Positions 28,400-39,037 of a stretch of DNA of 64,000 bases are shown here, piece by piece. Source of the stretch: Burkholderia oklahomensis C6786 (GTDB taxonomy: Bacteria > Pseudomonadota > Gammaproteobacteria > Burkholderiales > Burkholderiaceae). The first letter of the stretch is position 1; every line of letters begins with the position of its first letter. The position numbers and the translations under genes are program-made. The stretch is taken from NCBI RefSeq assembly GCF_000959365.1, contig NZ_CP009555.1:496001-560000 (forward strand), read 5' to 3'. The notes beneath the pieces were generated by a model. That model had not been told where the DNA came from, made no database searches, and saw nothing but the letters and a program-made list of their open reading frames with translations.

Positions 28400-31300
28400 A
28401 TGCAAACGGTAGTTCTCGGCTGGTTCGGCTTCTCGGCCGTCTGGTTCATTCCTCTTTTCTGGCGGCTCGTCAAGGCGATGCTGCCGGGCGGCGGCGGCCT
28501 CGCGGGCCACGGCTCGATCCGGCTATGGCTCGGCTTCTTCTGCGTGCTCGTCGCGAGCTGCACGCTCGCGACCGCGCTGCCGGGCGACGCGACGACGAAC
28601 GCGCTCGGCCACGCGCTCGCGGGCGGCTTCGAACGAGTGTTCGGACACATCGGGACGCCGCTCGCGATGGTCGTGCTGTTTTTCGTCGGGCTGCCGTGGC
28701 TCGTCGGCGTCCGCTGGCAGCAGGTGAACGCGTGGCTCGACGCATCGTTCGGGATCCGCTTCGCGCGCGAGCGCGGCGACGACGAATCGCGCGGCGTCGC
28801 GGACCTGCCGCGCGCCGCGCTGCATCGCGACGACGACCGGCGCGTGCGTCGCGCAGCCGACGTGCAGCCGACGACCGCGCACACGGTCAACTCGATGGCG
28901 CCTCGGCAGAACGGCCGCTTTTCGCGGCCGACGCTGTGGAAGCCGAACGACGCGCCGCGCGGCGATCGACGCAACGCCGCCGCGGGCGGCGCGGCGCGAG
29001 CCGCGGTGGAGCCGACCGCGTCCTCCGGGTGGCTCAAGCCGGGTGCGCCCGCGCGCGGCGCGGCGTCGGCGGCCGCGATGACGGAAGCGGCGGCCAGCGG
29101 CGTCGCGAAGGCGGCCGCGGCTGGGGCCGCGGCGCCCGCGACCGGATTCTCGAAGGCGGCGGGCAATGCAATGACGACGGGCGAGCCGGCGAAAACGGCC
29201 GGCGCCGCCATGCCCGTGAGCAGCACGCCCAAAGCGGCCAACCCGACGACGGCGACGATGCCGGCGAGCGGCGTGCCGAAAGCTGCGAGCCCGGCGACGC
29301 AAGGAAGCACTGCGGCGAAAGCACCGCATCCCGTCTCGGCCGCGCCTGCGACCGGCCCGGCAAGGGCCGCGGGAACGATGCCGGCAGGCGGACTCGCGAA
29401 GCCGGCAGGCGTCGCCGCATCGGCAGGCGGCGCGGCCACTCCGCTCGGCACGCCCGTTCCGTCCGGCGCGCCGCACGCACCGTTCGCACCGGCTGCGGCC
29501 GGCATCGCCAAGCCGATCGGCTCGACCGCGGCCGTCGCGGCGATCGGCAAACGGTCGGGCCCGCGTCCCGCCACGCCCGACGAGCGCTTCGTGCTGCGCC
29601 GCCCGGCGACGCAGGCCGCCGTGTCCGCGGCCCGCAATCGGCCGATGACGTTCACGCCGTCGCGGCAGGCTGCCGTCGCGCCGCGCAACCTCGCCGCGAC
29701 GCCGCTGCAGCCCGCCGCCCGCGCGCCGATCGCCGCGCCCGTCGCCGAATCCGCGCGCAAGCGGCCGGCCGGCCCGGCGCGCGCGCCGCTCTACGCGTGG
29801 ACGGAAAAGCCCGCGGAACGCATCGCGCCCGCAGCGAGCGTGCACGAGACACTGCGCTCGATCGAGGCCAACGCCGCACAATGGACGGCGATCGCCGGCG
29901 CGACGGGTGCCGCCCCGGCGCCGGAAGCGGCGCGCGCGCCGTCCGTGCCGCCGTCCGTGCCACGGGCCATCGAGGCGGCGGCGGTTGCATCGAGCATGCC
30001 GGCGGCAGAGGAAATGACTGCGGCTGCGGTTTCTCCCGTCGTCGAGACTGCCGCACCGGCTGTCGATGCAGCCAGGTCGACGGTCGACGCCAATGCCGCC
30101 TCCCGTGCCGATGCCGGCGCGCTCGCCGCCAAATCGGCGGTAGCCCCAGCCGTCGACGTCACGGACGAGATCACGTCCGCTGAAGTCGCGGCCGCATCGG
30201 TCGATGCCGCTCGCGGCATCGACGTCGGCACGCCCGTCGCGCATGCCCGCGAAGTCGGCGCGGCCGGACAATCCGTGCCGCCGGCCGCTGAAACGGATCA
30301 CCGGATTGACGCGTCCGTCATACCCGCCACTGCCGCCAATGCCGCCGTCGAACACGCCGCGCCCGTCGCCGATGTCGACGCGCCTGTCGACAATCCGGCG
30401 GAGCGGAACGTTGCATCCGCCACGGCATCGGCGTGCAACGTCATAGCCGACGCCACGGCCGTTGCAACGGCCGTCGCGCCGATCATCGCCGAAGCGGTCC
30501 AGCCGGCCACGGCGACAAAACTCGCATCGGCTGCGATGTCCGACACAGACGACGCCAAAAATGCGGCCGGCGCGCCCGATGCGAAGTCGCGAGCCGACGC
30601 CGCGCCGCATGGGCCCGCGCTCGACATTGCCGACACGCCGTCGTCGAACCAGGAACCGGCGGCCGCGTTCGCGGCAGGCGAGCAGCGATCCGTGGCCGCG
30701 CCGAGCGTCGCTCCCGCGTCGCCAATTGCCGCCCCGACCGCGGCAGGCGCCGCGCTGGCCGCCACGTCGAACGACGGCGCCGCCGACCGCAAGCCGATCG
30801 CGCCGGCCAACGACAACAGCGCGCCAGCCGTGCCGCAACCGGCCGTCGCTTTCGACTCACGCGCGATAGCGAGCACTTCGCAGGCCGTCGACACGCGAAG
30901 CGCGATCGCGCCGTGGGAAGACGCGGTTGACGCCGGCGCCCCGGCCGCCTCTTCCGCGACGGCGCAAATCGAATCGCACGCGCAAACGCAATCGGCACAA
31001 GCTGCGGCCGCGATCAGTGCGGCCGCCTCGCAACCGACGCCCGCCGAGTCGTCGGCCGGTGCTGCAACCGCCCTGCCCCGGCCGGGCGACGCCGCGCGCC
31101 CCGCGACGAGCGCTCGGAACAGCGACGCATTGGCCGCGACCGGAAACGCGACCGCGCCGATGCCGGAGAAGACCGCGGTCGTATCGAACGAGTCGAAGGC
31201 TCAGACAATGCCGGCGACGGCCGCGTCGCCGATTGCTTCGACCGCTTCGACCACCTCGGCGGCTTCGCTCGCTGCGCCTCCTTCTTCAACGCAGACCTCG

Positions 31301-33751
31301 ACGGGCAATGCCGCCGGCGCAGTCGGCATGGTCGGCGCGGCCGTCGGCATGCTGGACGCCGCCCGTGCGGCGGCAGCGACCGCCCCGAGCGCAGTCAATC
31401 CGGCTGCGGCGATTTCGTCTGTCCGCGCGCCGAACGCGACCACGCCACCCGCCGGCACGCCCGGCGCAATCCCGCAGCCGAATGCCGCGCGGAACGCGTC
31501 GAACACGGCTTCGCCGTACGTCGCCGCGCCTGGTGCGACCGCGACGCCCTACAGCGCGCCCGGCGCGATCGCGACGGCCGTCCCCCCATCGAGCCCGGTC
31601 GCGCCGCCCATCGGCGCGCCGAATGCCCAGCCAGCCGCAGTTGCGCCAAGCGCCGTCGCGCCGACCGTCGCCGCGGCGGGCGTTGCCTCGCCGATCGTCG
31701 TCGCCGCGCCCGCCGTCACGTCGAACGCAATCACGTCGCCCGCCAGTGCACCGTCCGTCGCGCCGGGCGTGAGCACGCCGACGGCCGCAACGACGGGCGT
31801 CGGCGCTTCCGGCGCAGTCGCCTCGCCGAGCGTCACGCCGCCGAACGTCGCCGCATCGCACGCGCCGATGCCGCCCGGCCACGTGTCGAGCGTGCCGAAC
31901 GCAGCCGTGCCGAGCTTCGCCGGACCGACCGGCGCGGCCCCGGGCCAAGCCGTGCCGACCTCGGCGACCTCTGCCGTCGCACCAGCCGCCGTCGCACCAG
32001 CCGCCGCCGCACCAGCCGTTGTCACGCCTGCCACCGTCGCACCGGTTGCCGGCGCGCCCGCCGCAGCCGTGCCGGGCGCTTCGCCGTGGTCACCGTCGCC
32101 GCACGCCGCCGCACCGGGGGCGCCGGAAGCACCCGGCACGCCAGGCGCACCGACCATCCCGCCCGAGTCGGCTGCCGTCGCCGCGCCGTCGAACGCCGTC
32201 TCCGCCGAGCCCCCCCGCCCCACGCTCCAGCCCGGCCCGAACGCGTTCGCATTCCACGCGCCCGCCGCGTCGAACGTCGAACTGCCGACGCTCGATCTGC
32301 TCGAACCCGCGTCCGACACCATCGAGGCAATCTCCGACGAGCATCTCGCGCAAACCGGCCAGATCATCGAGCAGCGCCTGCAGGAGTTCAAGGTGCCGGT
32401 GACGGTCGTCGGCGCGTCGGCCGGCCCCGTGATCACCCGCTTCGAAATCGAGCCCGCGCTCGGCGTGCGCGGCAGCCAGATCGTCGGCCTGATGAAGGAC
32501 CTGTCGCGCGGCCTCGGCCTCACGTCGATCCGCGTCGTCGAGACGATTCCCGGCAAGACCTGCATGGGCCTCGAACTGCCGAACGCGAAGCGGCAAGTGA
32601 TCCGCCTGTCCGAAATCCTCGCGTCGCGCCAGTACCAGCACTCGGCGTCGCAGCTCACGCTCGCGATGGGCAAGGACATCACCGGCAACCCGGTCGTCAC
32701 CGATCTCGCGAAGGCGCCGCACATGCTCGTCGCCGGCACGACCGGCTCGGGCAAGTCGGTCGCGATCAACGCGATGATCGTGTCGCTCCTCTACAAGGCG
32801 ACGCCCGAGGACGTGCGGCTCATCATGATCGATCCGAAGATGCTCGAGCTGTCGGTCTATGAAGGCATCCCGCATCTGCTCGCGCCCGTCGTCACCGACA
32901 TGAAGCTCGCCGCGAACGCGCTCAACTGGTGCGTCGGCGAGATGGAGAAGCGCTATCGGCTGATGTCGGCCGTCGGCGTGCGCAATCTCGCGAGCTTCAA
33001 CCAGAAGATCCGCGACGCCGCCGCGAAGGAAAAGAAGATCGGCAACCCGTTCTCGCTCACGCCCGACGATCCGGAGCCGCTGTCGCCGCTGCCGCTCATC
33101 GTCGTCGTGATCGACGAGCTTGCCGACCTGATGATGGTCGCCGGCAAGAAGATCGAGGAGCTGATCGCGCGGCTCGCGCAGAAGGCGCGCGCGGCCGGCA
33201 TCCACCTGATTCTCGCGACGCAGCGTCCGTCCGTCGACGTGATCACGGGCCTCATCAAGGCGAACATTCCGACGCGCGTCGCATTCCAGGTGTCGTCGAA
33301 GATCGATTCGCGCACGATCCTCGACCAGATGGGCGCCGAATCGCTGCTCGGCCAGGGCGACATGCTGTTCCTGCCGCCCGGCACCGGCTACCCGCAGCGC
33401 GTGCACGGCGCGTTCGTCGCGGACGAGGAAGTGCACCGGATCGTCGAGTATCTGAAGCAGTTCGGCGAACCGCAGTACGAGGAAGGGATTCTCGACGGGC
33501 CGAGCGCCGAAGGCGGGGCGCAGGATCTGTTCGGCGAGGCGCCGGACGCGGAGGCCGATCCGCTCTACGACGAGGCCGTCGCGTTCGTCGTGCGTACGCG
33601 GCGCGCGTCGATCTCGTCGGTGCAGCGGCAGTTGCGCATCGGCTACAACCGCGCGGCGCGGCTCGTCGAGCAGATGGAGGCGGCGGGCCTCGTGTCGCCG
33701 ATGGGGATCAACGGCAGCCGCGAGGTGCTCGCGCCGCCGCTGCCCGAATAA
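28400..33751 (+). CDS. ftsK: DNA translocase FtsK with a very long Ala/Pro-rich linker
   Basis: A 1783-residue FtsK/SpoIIIE protein. The short membrane domain (about 1-110) has three hydrophobic segments, at about 3-24, 40-60 and 85-104. A roughly 1150-residue Ala/Pro/Ser/Thr/Val-rich linker follows (about 140-1290). The motor has Walker A GTTGSGKS near residue 1446, Walker [13 protein letters not shown], and [12 protein letters not shown]. The gamma winged helix is at the C-terminus ([20 protein letters not shown]). FtsK coordinates chromosome dimer resolution with division. An in-frame TAA at 28349 prevents much N-terminal extension, so the first membrane helix of the usual four-helix domain seems absent. 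A strong terminator follows. Confidence 0.93.
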   Translation: MQTVVLGWFGFSAVWFIPLFWRLVKAMLPGGGGLAGHGSIRLWLGFFCVLVASCTLATALPGDATTNALGHALAGGFERVFGHIGTPLAMVVLFFVGLPWLVGVRWQQVNAWLDASFGIRFARERGDDESRGVADLPRAALHRDDDRRVRRAADVQPTTAHTVNSMAPRQNGRFSRPTLWKPNDAPRGDRRNAAAGGAARAAVEPTASSGWLKPGAPARGAASAAAMTEAAASGVAKAAAAGAAAPATGFSKAAGNAMTTGEPAKTAGAAMPVSSTPKAANPTTATMPASGVPKAASPATQGSTAAKAPHPVSAAPATGPARAAGTMPAGGLAKPAGVAASAGGAATPLGTPVPSGAPHAPFAPAAAGIAKPIGSTAAVAAIGKRSGPRPATPDERFVLRRPATQAAVSAARNRPMTFTPSRQAAVAPRNLAATPLQPAARAPIAAPVAESARKRPAGPARAPLYAWTEKPAERIAPAASVHETLRSIEANAAQWTAIAGATGAAPAPEAARAPSVPPSVPRAIEAAAVASSMPAAEEMTAAAVSPVVETAAPAVDAARSTVDANAASRADAGALAAKSAVAPAVDVTDEITSAEVAAASVDAARGIDVGTPVAHAREVGAAGQSVPPAAETDHRIDASVIPATAANAAVEHAAPVADVDAPVDNPAERNVASATASACNVIADATAVATAVAPIIAEAVQPATATKLASAAMSDTDDAKNAAGAPDAKSRADAAPHGPALDIADTPSSNQEPAAAFAAGEQRSVAAPSVAPASPIAAPTAAGAALAATSNDGAADRKPIAPANDNSAPAVPQPAVAFDSRAIASTSQAVDTRSAIAPWEDAVDAGAPAASSATAQIESHAQTQSAQAAAAISAAASQPTPAESSAGAATALPRPGDAARPATSARNSDALAATGNATAPMPEKTAVVSNESKAQTMPATAASPIASTASTTSAASLAAPPSSTQTSTGNAAGAVGMVGAAVGMLDAARAAAATAPSAVNPAAAISSVRAPNATTPPAGTPGAIPQPNAARNASNTASPYVAAPGATATPYSAPGAIATAVPPSSPVAPPIGAPNAQPAAVAPSAVAPTVAAAGVASPIVVAAPAVTSNAITSPASAPSVAPGVSTPTAATTGVGASGAVASPSVTPPNVAASHAPMPPGHVSSVPNAAVPSFAGPTGAAPGQAVPTSATSAVAPAAVAPAAAAPAVVTPATVAPVAGAPAAAVPGASPWSPSPHAAAPGAPEAPGTPGAPTIPPESAAVAAPSNAVSAEPPRPTLQPGPNAFAFHAPAASNVELPTLDLLEPASDTIEAISDEHLAQTGQIIEQRLQEFKVPVTVVGASAGPVITRFEIEPALGVRGSQIVGLMKDLSRGLGLTSIRVVETIPGKTCMGLELPNAKRQVIRLSEILASRQYQHSASQLTLAMGKDITGNPVVTDLAKAPHMLVAGTTGSGKSVAINAMIVSLLYKATPEDVRLIMIDPKMLELSVYEGIPHLLAPVVTDMKLAANALNWCVGEMEKRYRLMSAVGVRNLASFNQKIRDAAAKEKKIGNPFSLTPDDPEPLSPLPLIVVVIDELADLMMVAGKKIEELIARLAQKARAAGIHLILATQRPSVDVITGLIKANIPTRVAFQVSSKIDSRTILDQMGAESLLGQGDMLFLPPGTGYPQRVHGAFVADEEVHRIVEYLKQFGEPQYEEGILDGPSAEGGAQDLFGEAPDAEADPLYDEAVAFVVRTRRASISSVQRQLRIGYNRAARLVEQMEAAGLVSPMGINGSREVLAPPLPE

Positions 33752-33819
33752 GCGCGCCGGCGCATGTGCCGCGCGGCACGGCTTCGACGCCGCGCGGCGC
33801 GACGCAATGCAGCAAAAGG

Positions 33820-33855
33820 AAACCCCCTCGCGTATCGCGAAGGGGTTTTCTTTTT
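33820..33855 (+). terminator. Rho-independent terminator after ftsK
   Basis: A stem of AAACCCC..TCGCG with CGCGA..GGGGTTT, 12 pairs with one mismatch and a 3-nt loop, followed by TTTTCTTTTT. It is a classic intrinsic terminator 70 bp past ftsK and before the convergent lactonase gene. Confidence 0.9.
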
Positions 33856-33964
33856 CGATTTCTCGAACTCGAACGGACGACCGGAACGAACGCGGCGCCC
33901 GTCTCTTTCCTGCCGGATCCGACCGGCCGCGGCGGCGTTCGCGCGCGCCGCGCCCCGCCCGGCG

Positions 33965-35200
33965 TTACCGCACCGGCACGAACTTGAAATCGACCGGCTT
34001 GGCGACCTCGATCTTCGCCGGATTCGGCTCGAGCCGGCCGCTCGCGACATCGCGCCGGAACACGAACACGCTGTCGCTGTCCTGGTTGCCGACGACGAGC
34101 CACTTGCCGCTCGGGTCGATCGCGAACTCGCGCGGCGTCCTGCCGAGGCTCGATTGACGGCCGACGAGCTTCAGCTTGCCGTCGGCCGCGCTCACCGCAT
34201 AGATCACGATGTCGTTCGCGTCGCCGCGGTTGCTCGCATACAGGAAGCGCCCGTCCGGCGACAGGTGCAGCGCGCCCCCGCCGACCTTGCCGGCGAAGCC
34301 CGGCGCCGTCATCGACACGGTCTCGACGTGCGCGAGGCGGCCGTCGTCGTAGCGATACACGTCGACCGACGCGTTCAGCTCGTCGGTCACGTAAGCAAAC
34401 CGCCCGTTCGCGCCAAACACGAGATGGCGCGGACCCGAGCCCGGCTTCACGAGCGTGTAGCGCGCATCGGTCGGGCCGACGAGCCCGCGGCTGCCGTCCG
34501 GCGTGTAGCGGTACGAATAGATCTTGTCCGCGCCGAGGTCCTGCACGAACAGATACTTGCCGTCCGGCGAGAACACCGCCGAATGGACGTGCGCGCCGTC
34601 CTGGCGCCCCTTCACGGGGCCCGTGCCCTCGTGATGCACGTTCAGCACGGCGGCGCCGAGCGCGCCCGTCGCTTCGACCGGAAACACCGAGAAGCTGCCG
34701 CCAGGATCGGACGCGACCGAGTAGTTCGCCGCGACGAGATACTTGCCGTCCGGCGACAGGCTCAGGTAGCACGGATCGTTCCCTTCCGACGACACCCGGT
34801 TGACGAACGCGAGCGCGCCCGTCTTCGCGTCGAAGTCGAATGCGCTGACGCCGCCGCGCACGCTCGCGGGACCGGCGTCGCCGGGCAGCTCGTTGACCGT
34901 GTAAACGTGGCGGCCGTCGCGGCTCGCGACGAGGTACGACGGGTTCTCGGTCTTCGCTGACGACACGGGCGTCATGCGCCCCGAATCGGTGTCGAAGCGA
35001 TACACGTAGATGCCTTCGCTGCCCGAGCCCGTGTAGGTGCCGACGAGCAGGTTGTAGACGCCGCCCGCGGGGCCGGCGCTCGCATCCTGTGCGAACGCAT
35101 GGACGCTCAGGAGCGGCAGCGCGAGCGCGAAACCTTTCATCCAGTAACTTAGCCTAAGCGGGAAAGCGAAAGACGAAGGCGCGTGAGCGCGTTGGGTCAT
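33965..35200 (-). CDS. Beta-propeller lactonase family protein (6-phosphogluconolactonase-like), exported
   Basis: A 411-residue protein with a signal-type N-terminus (hydrophobic about 20-37, ending VHAFAQDA) and a seven-bladed propeller of the Pgl/lactonase_7 type, with repeated SPDGKYL, SPDGRFLYA and PSGKWL blade motifs. Known members hydrolyse 6-phosphogluconolactone in the cytoplasm. Here the export signal suggests a periplasmic lactonase of unknown substrate. The start at 35200 is set by a perfect AAGGAGG ribosome site (35206-35212) only 5 nt upstream. It is divergent from the GH15 gene. Confidence 0.85.
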   Translation of the reverse strand: MTQRAHAPSSFAFPLRLSYWMKGFALALPLLSVHAFAQDASAGPAGGVYNLLVGTYTGSGSEGIYVYRFDTDSGRMTPVSSAKTENPSYLVASRDGRHVYTVNELPGDAGPASVRGGVSAFDFDAKTGALAFVNRVSSEGNDPCYLSLSPDGKYLVAANYSVASDPGGSFSVFPVEATGALGAAVLNVHHEGTGPVKGRQDGAHVHSAVFSPDGKYLFVQDLGADKIYSYRYTPDGSRGLVGPTDARYTLVKPGSGPRHLVFGANGRFAYVTDELNASVDVYRYDDGRLAHVETVSMTAPGFAGKVGGGALHLSPDGRFLYASNRGDANDIVIYAVSAADGKLKLVGRQSSLGRTPREFAIDPSGKWLVVGNQDSDSVFVFRRDVASGRLEPNPAKIEVAKPVDFKFVPVR

Positions 35201-35205
35201 CGGAA

Positions 35206-35212
35206 CCTCCTT
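35206..35212 (-). promoter_or_regulatory. Strong ribosome binding site of the lactonase gene
   Basis: AAGGAGG on the minus strand with a 5-nt spacer to the ATG at 35200. It is an unusually complete Shine-Dalgarno and decides between this start and the internal ATG at 35140. Confidence 0.85.
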
Positions 35213-35375
35213 GCATCGATCCGTCTCAAGTGATGTGATGTTGCGAAGCGCGGGCCGTCCGGACGGCCCGCGCGGCGCCGTCCGCCGGAGTATACGGGCC
35301 CCCGCTTGCCGCCGTACAGCGCGGCGCGGGTGTGCCCAGATCGTGAACGACAGGATTGTTGGAGGATCGTCGCCC

Positions 35376-37208
35376 ATGCCCGCCCTCATTGAAGACTACG
35401 CCCTCGTCGGCGACGGCCACACGGCCGCGCTGATCTCCCGGGACGGCTCGGTCGACTGGCTATGCTGGCCCCGTTTCGATTCCGGCGCATGCTTCGCCGC
35501 GCTCGTCGGCACGCCCGAGCACGGCCGCTGGCTCGTCGCGCCCGCCAACGACGTCCGCGTGAGCTCGACGGCGCGCCGCTACCGCGGCGACACGCTGATC
35601 CTCGAAACCGACTACGAGAGCGACGAAGGCGCCGTCACGGTGATCGATTTCATGCCGCCCGACAGCGGCTGGTCGGAGCTCGTGCGGATCGTCGTCGGCC
35701 GGCGCGGCGAGATGAAGATGCAGATGCAGCTCGTGTTGCGTTTCGACTACGGCTTCTCGGTTCCGTGGGTCACGCGGCTGCCGCGCGAAGCCGGCGTGAA
35801 GGCGATCGCCGGTCCGGACACGGTCGTGCTGCGCACGCCGGTGCCGCTGTCGGGCGAGAACCTGCATACGATCGCCGATTTCACCGTGAAGGCCGACGAG
35901 CGCGTGCCGTTCTCGCTCAGCTACGCGGCGTCGCATCTGCGGCTGCCGCCCGCCCGCGAGCCGCTGTCGATGCTCGCGCGCACCGAGAACTACTGGCTCG
36001 AATGGTCGACGCGCTGTCCGTTGCGCGGCCGCTACGCCGCGGCCGTGCGCCGCTCGCTGATCACGCTGAAGGCGCTCGCGTACGAGCCGACGGGCGGCAT
36101 CGTCGCCGCGCCGACGACGTCGCTGCCCGAACAGCTGGGCGGCTCGCGCAACTGGGACTACCGCTACTGCTGGCTGCGCGACGCGACGATCACGCTGCTC
36201 GCGCTGATGCGCGGCGGCTACTACGACGAGGCGCGCGCGTGGCGCGCGTGGCTCGGCCGCGTGATGGCGGGCTCGCCCGAGCAGATCCAGATCATGTACG
36301 GGATCGCGGGCGAGCGGCGCCTGCCCGAAATGGAGCTCGACTGGCTGCCGGGCTATCACGACTCGCGGCCGGTGCGGATCGGCAACAACGCGGCGAACCA
36401 GTTGCAGCTCGACGTCTTCGGCGAAGTGATGGCCGCGCTGCACGTCGCGCGCGTCGGCGGCCTGCAGGCGGACGACACGGTCTGGTCCGTCCAGACGACG
36501 CTGCTCGCGCACCTCGAGAAGATCTGGCGCGAGCCGGACGAAGGCATCTGGGAGACGCGCGGCGGCCGCCGGCACTTCACGTTCTCGAAGGTGATGGCGT
36601 GGGTCGCGTTCGACCGCGCGATCAAGTCGGCCGAGATGTTCCGCCTGCCCGCGCCGCTCGACCGCTGGCGCGCGGTGCGCGATGAGATCCACGCGGACGT
36701 CTGCGCGCACGGCTGGAATCCGCGCGTGCGCGCATTCACGCAAAGCTACGGCAGCGACGCGCTCGACGCGAGCGTGCTGATGCTGCCGCTCGTCGGCTTC
36801 CTGCCCCCGGCCGATTCGCGCGTCGTGGACACGGTCGCCGCGATCGAGCGCGGCCTGATGCACGACGGCCTCGTGCTGCGCTACCACACGACCGAATACG
36901 ACGACGGCCTGCCGCCCGGCGAAGGCACGTTTCTCGCGTGCAGCTTCTGGCTCGTCGACAATCTCGCGCTGCTCGGCCGCATCGACGACGCGCACGCGCT
37001 CTTTCGGCGCCTGCTGTCGCTGACGAACGACCTTGGCCTCCTCGCCGAGGAATACGATCCCGCCACGCGGCGTCAGGTAGGGAATTTCCCGCAGGCGTTC
37101 TCACACGTCGGGCTGGTGCACACGGCGTTCAACCTGATGCATCACGAAGAGGAGATGCTGCGCGCGGCCGGCCAGCCGACGCCCGCCGATGCCGTCGCCG
37201 GACGCTGA
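35376..37208 (+). CDS. Glycoside hydrolase family 15 protein (glucoamylase/trehalase-like)
   Basis: A 610-residue GH15 protein. The N-terminal beta-sandwich begins MPALIEDYALVGDGHTAALI, the standard opening of the bacterial GH15 clade. The (alpha/alpha)6 barrel has GSRNWDYRYCWLRDA (about 258-272), WLPGYHDSRPVRIGN and GTFLACSFWLVD, where catalytic acids are expected. It has no signal peptide and is probably cytoplasmic, acting on alpha-glucosides or trehalose. GGAGG at 35361-35365 sets the start. It is divergent from the exported lactonase. Confidence 0.9.
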   Translation: MPALIEDYALVGDGHTAALISRDGSVDWLCWPRFDSGACFAALVGTPEHGRWLVAPANDVRVSSTARRYRGDTLILETDYESDEGAVTVIDFMPPDSGWSELVRIVVGRRGEMKMQMQLVLRFDYGFSVPWVTRLPREAGVKAIAGPDTVVLRTPVPLSGENLHTIADFTVKADERVPFSLSYAASHLRLPPAREPLSMLARTENYWLEWSTRCPLRGRYAAAVRRSLITLKALAYEPTGGIVAAPTTSLPEQLGGSRNWDYRYCWLRDATITLLALMRGGYYDEARAWRAWLGRVMAGSPEQIQIMYGIAGERRLPEMELDWLPGYHDSRPVRIGNNAANQLQLDVFGEVMAALHVARVGGLQADDTVWSVQTTLLAHLEKIWREPDEGIWETRGGRRHFTFSKVMAWVAFDRAIKSAEMFRLPAPLDRWRAVRDEIHADVCAHGWNPRVRAFTQSYGSDALDASVLMLPLVGFLPPADSRVVDTVAAIERGLMHDGLVLRYHTTEYDDGLPPGEGTFLACSFWLVDNLALLGRIDDAHALFRRLLSLTNDLGLLAEEYDPATRRQVGNFPQAFSHVGLVHTAFNLMHHEEEMLRAAGQPTPADAVAGR

Positions 37209-37286
37209 TGCCGATTCACGTTTGCACGACAAACGTAAGAGAACGTCAGATGTCGAGGTATCCCTCGGAAATGCGGGTATGCTGCG

Positions 37287-37315
37287 TTGCGACACCCCTC
37301 ATTGTTCGATATGAT
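37287..37315 (+). promoter_or_regulatory. Sigma-70-type promoter of phaZ
   Basis: TTGCGA at 37287-37292, a 17-nt spacer, and TATGAT at 37310-37315. It is a near-consensus housekeeping promoter 112 nt before the phaZ start. Confidence 0.7.
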
Positions 37316-37426
37316 CGGTCGCGACTGATTCGATCTTAGGAGCGAATCGGTCCGATTGCTGACTGACACGGCACGCCGCGACGCCCTGCGCCGCCTCCGC
37401 GCACCGTTCTCCCATCGGGAGCTCGC

Positions 37427-38905
37427 ATGCTTTACCAATTTCACGAATTCCAGCGGGCGATGCTGAGCCCGTTGACCGCCTGGGCACAGGCCGCCTCGAA
37501 ATCGTTCGCGAATCCGTTGAGCCCGCTGTCGCTCGTGCCGGGTGCGACGCGCCTCGCGGCCGGCTATGAATTGCTGTTCCGGCTCGGCAAGGATTACGAG
37601 AAGCCGGAATTCGGGATTCACCAGATCGTCAAGGACGGGCACAACATTCCGATCGTCGAGCAGACGATCGTCGAGAAGCCGTTCTGCCGCCTGCTGCGCT
37701 TCAAGCGCTACGCGGACGACACGGGCGCCGTCGGGCAGTTGAAGGACGAACCCGTCGTGCTCGTGTGCGCGCCGCTGTCCGGCCACCACGCGACGCTGTT
37801 GCGCGACACGGTCCGCACGCTGCTGCAGGATCACAAGGTCTACATCACCGACTGGATCGACGCGCGGATGGTGCCCGTCGAAGTGGGCCCGTTCCATCTC
37901 GACGACTACGTCGACTACATCCAGGAATTCATCCGACATATCGGCGCGCGCAACCTGCACGTGATCTCGGTGTGCCAGCCGACCGTGCCCGTGCTCGCGG
38001 CGATCTCGCTGATGGCGAGCCGCGGCGAGGACACGCCGCTCACGATGACGATGATGGGCGGTCCGATCGACGCGCGGAAGAGCCCGACGTCGGTGAATTC
38101 GCTTGCGACGAACCGCTCGCATTCGTGGTTCGAAAACAACGTGATCCACACGGTGCCCGCGAACTATCCGGGCGAAGGCCGCAAGGTCTATCCGGGCTTC
38201 CTGCAGCACACGGGCTTCGTCGCGATGAATCCGGAGCGCCACGCGCAATCGCACTGGGATTTCTACCAGAGCCTGTTGCGCGGCGACGAGGAAGACGCCG
38301 AAGCGCACCGCCGCTTCTACGACGAATACAACGCGGTGCTCGACATGGCGGCCGAATACTACCTGGACACGATCCGCATCGTGTTCCAGGAATTCCGTCT
38401 CGCCGAAGGCACATGGGACATCCACGGCGAACGCGTGAAGCCGGCCGACATCCATTCGACCGCGCTGATGACGATCGAAGGCGAGCTCGACGACATCTCG
38501 GGCAGCGGTCAGACGCACGTCGCGCACGAGCTGTGCACGGGCATTCCGCAGGCGCACCGCCGCGGCCTCACCGCCGAGAAATGCGGCCACTACGGCATCT
38601 TCTCCGGCCGCCGCTGGCGCACGATCATCTATCCGCAGTTGCGCGACTTCATCCGCGAGCACGCGGCGCAGCCGAAGAAGCCGACGCCGCAGGCCACGCG
38701 CACGCCGGCTTCGCCGACCACGCCGAGCGAATCGACGTCGGGCAGCGAGACGGCGGGCGCCGCGCCCGCAACGGCGGCGACGCTCCGGCTGGCGGCCGCG
38801 AAGCGCCCGGCGGCGAAAGCGCGCGCGGCAAAGCCGGCCGCCGCGAAGCGCACCGCGGCGAAGGTCGCGGCAACGCGCGTGCCGCGCTCGCGCAAGGCTG
38901 CCTGA
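37427..38905 (+). CDS. phaZ: Intracellular polyhydroxybutyrate depolymerase (PhaZ1 type) with a basic C-terminal tail
   Basis: A 492-residue PHB depolymerase. The catalytic Cys is at residue 183 (SVCQPTV), Asp at 355 (GELDD) and His at 388 (CGHYG). These are the same numbers as the triad of Ralstonia eutropha PhaZ1, which is about 419 residues long. The enzyme mobilises storage polyester from granules. After residue about 410 this protein adds some 80 residues: a Pro/Thr/Ser linker and then an Ala/Lys-rich, histone H1-like tail with repeated AAK units. That tail resembles those of granule and nucleoid proteins such as PhaF and suggests binding to DNA or the granule. It has a clear sigma-70 promoter upstream. 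Confidence 0.95.
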   Translation: MLYQFHEFQRAMLSPLTAWAQAASKSFANPLSPLSLVPGATRLAAGYELLFRLGKDYEKPEFGIHQIVKDGHNIPIVEQTIVEKPFCRLLRFKRYADDTGAVGQLKDEPVVLVCAPLSGHHATLLRDTVRTLLQDHKVYITDWIDARMVPVEVGPFHLDDYVDYIQEFIRHIGARNLHVISVCQPTVPVLAAISLMASRGEDTPLTMTMMGGPIDARKSPTSVNSLATNRSHSWFENNVIHTVPANYPGEGRKVYPGFLQHTGFVAMNPERHAQSHWDFYQSLLRGDEEDAEAHRRFYDEYNAVLDMAAEYYLDTIRIVFQEFRLAEGTWDIHGERVKPADIHSTALMTIEGELDDISGSGQTHVAHELCTGIPQAHRRGLTAEKCGHYGIFSGRRWRTIIYPQLRDFIREHAAQPKKPTPQATRTPASPTTPSESTSGSETAGAAPATAATLRLAAAKRPAAKARAAKPAAAKRTAAKVAATRVPRSRKAA

Positions 38906-39006
38906 CGCCTGTCCGCCGCTCGTCGTCGAATTGCGCGCCGCTTCGCGCCGTCGAGCGCGAGCGGCGCACAACGTTTTTCGGCGGCTCGACGAACGAGCGC
39001 GACGAA

Positions 39007-39036
39007 AAACCGAAGCCGGCCGGGCGCCCTGCCCGG
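39007..39036 (-). terminator. Possible terminator between convergent tetR and phaZ
   Basis: On the minus strand, CCGGGC pairs with GCCCGG (39020-39036), followed by a GC-rich stretch and a TTTTT run (39005-39010). The stem is short, so this is a weak candidate. Confidence 0.4.
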
Positions 39037-39037
39037 T

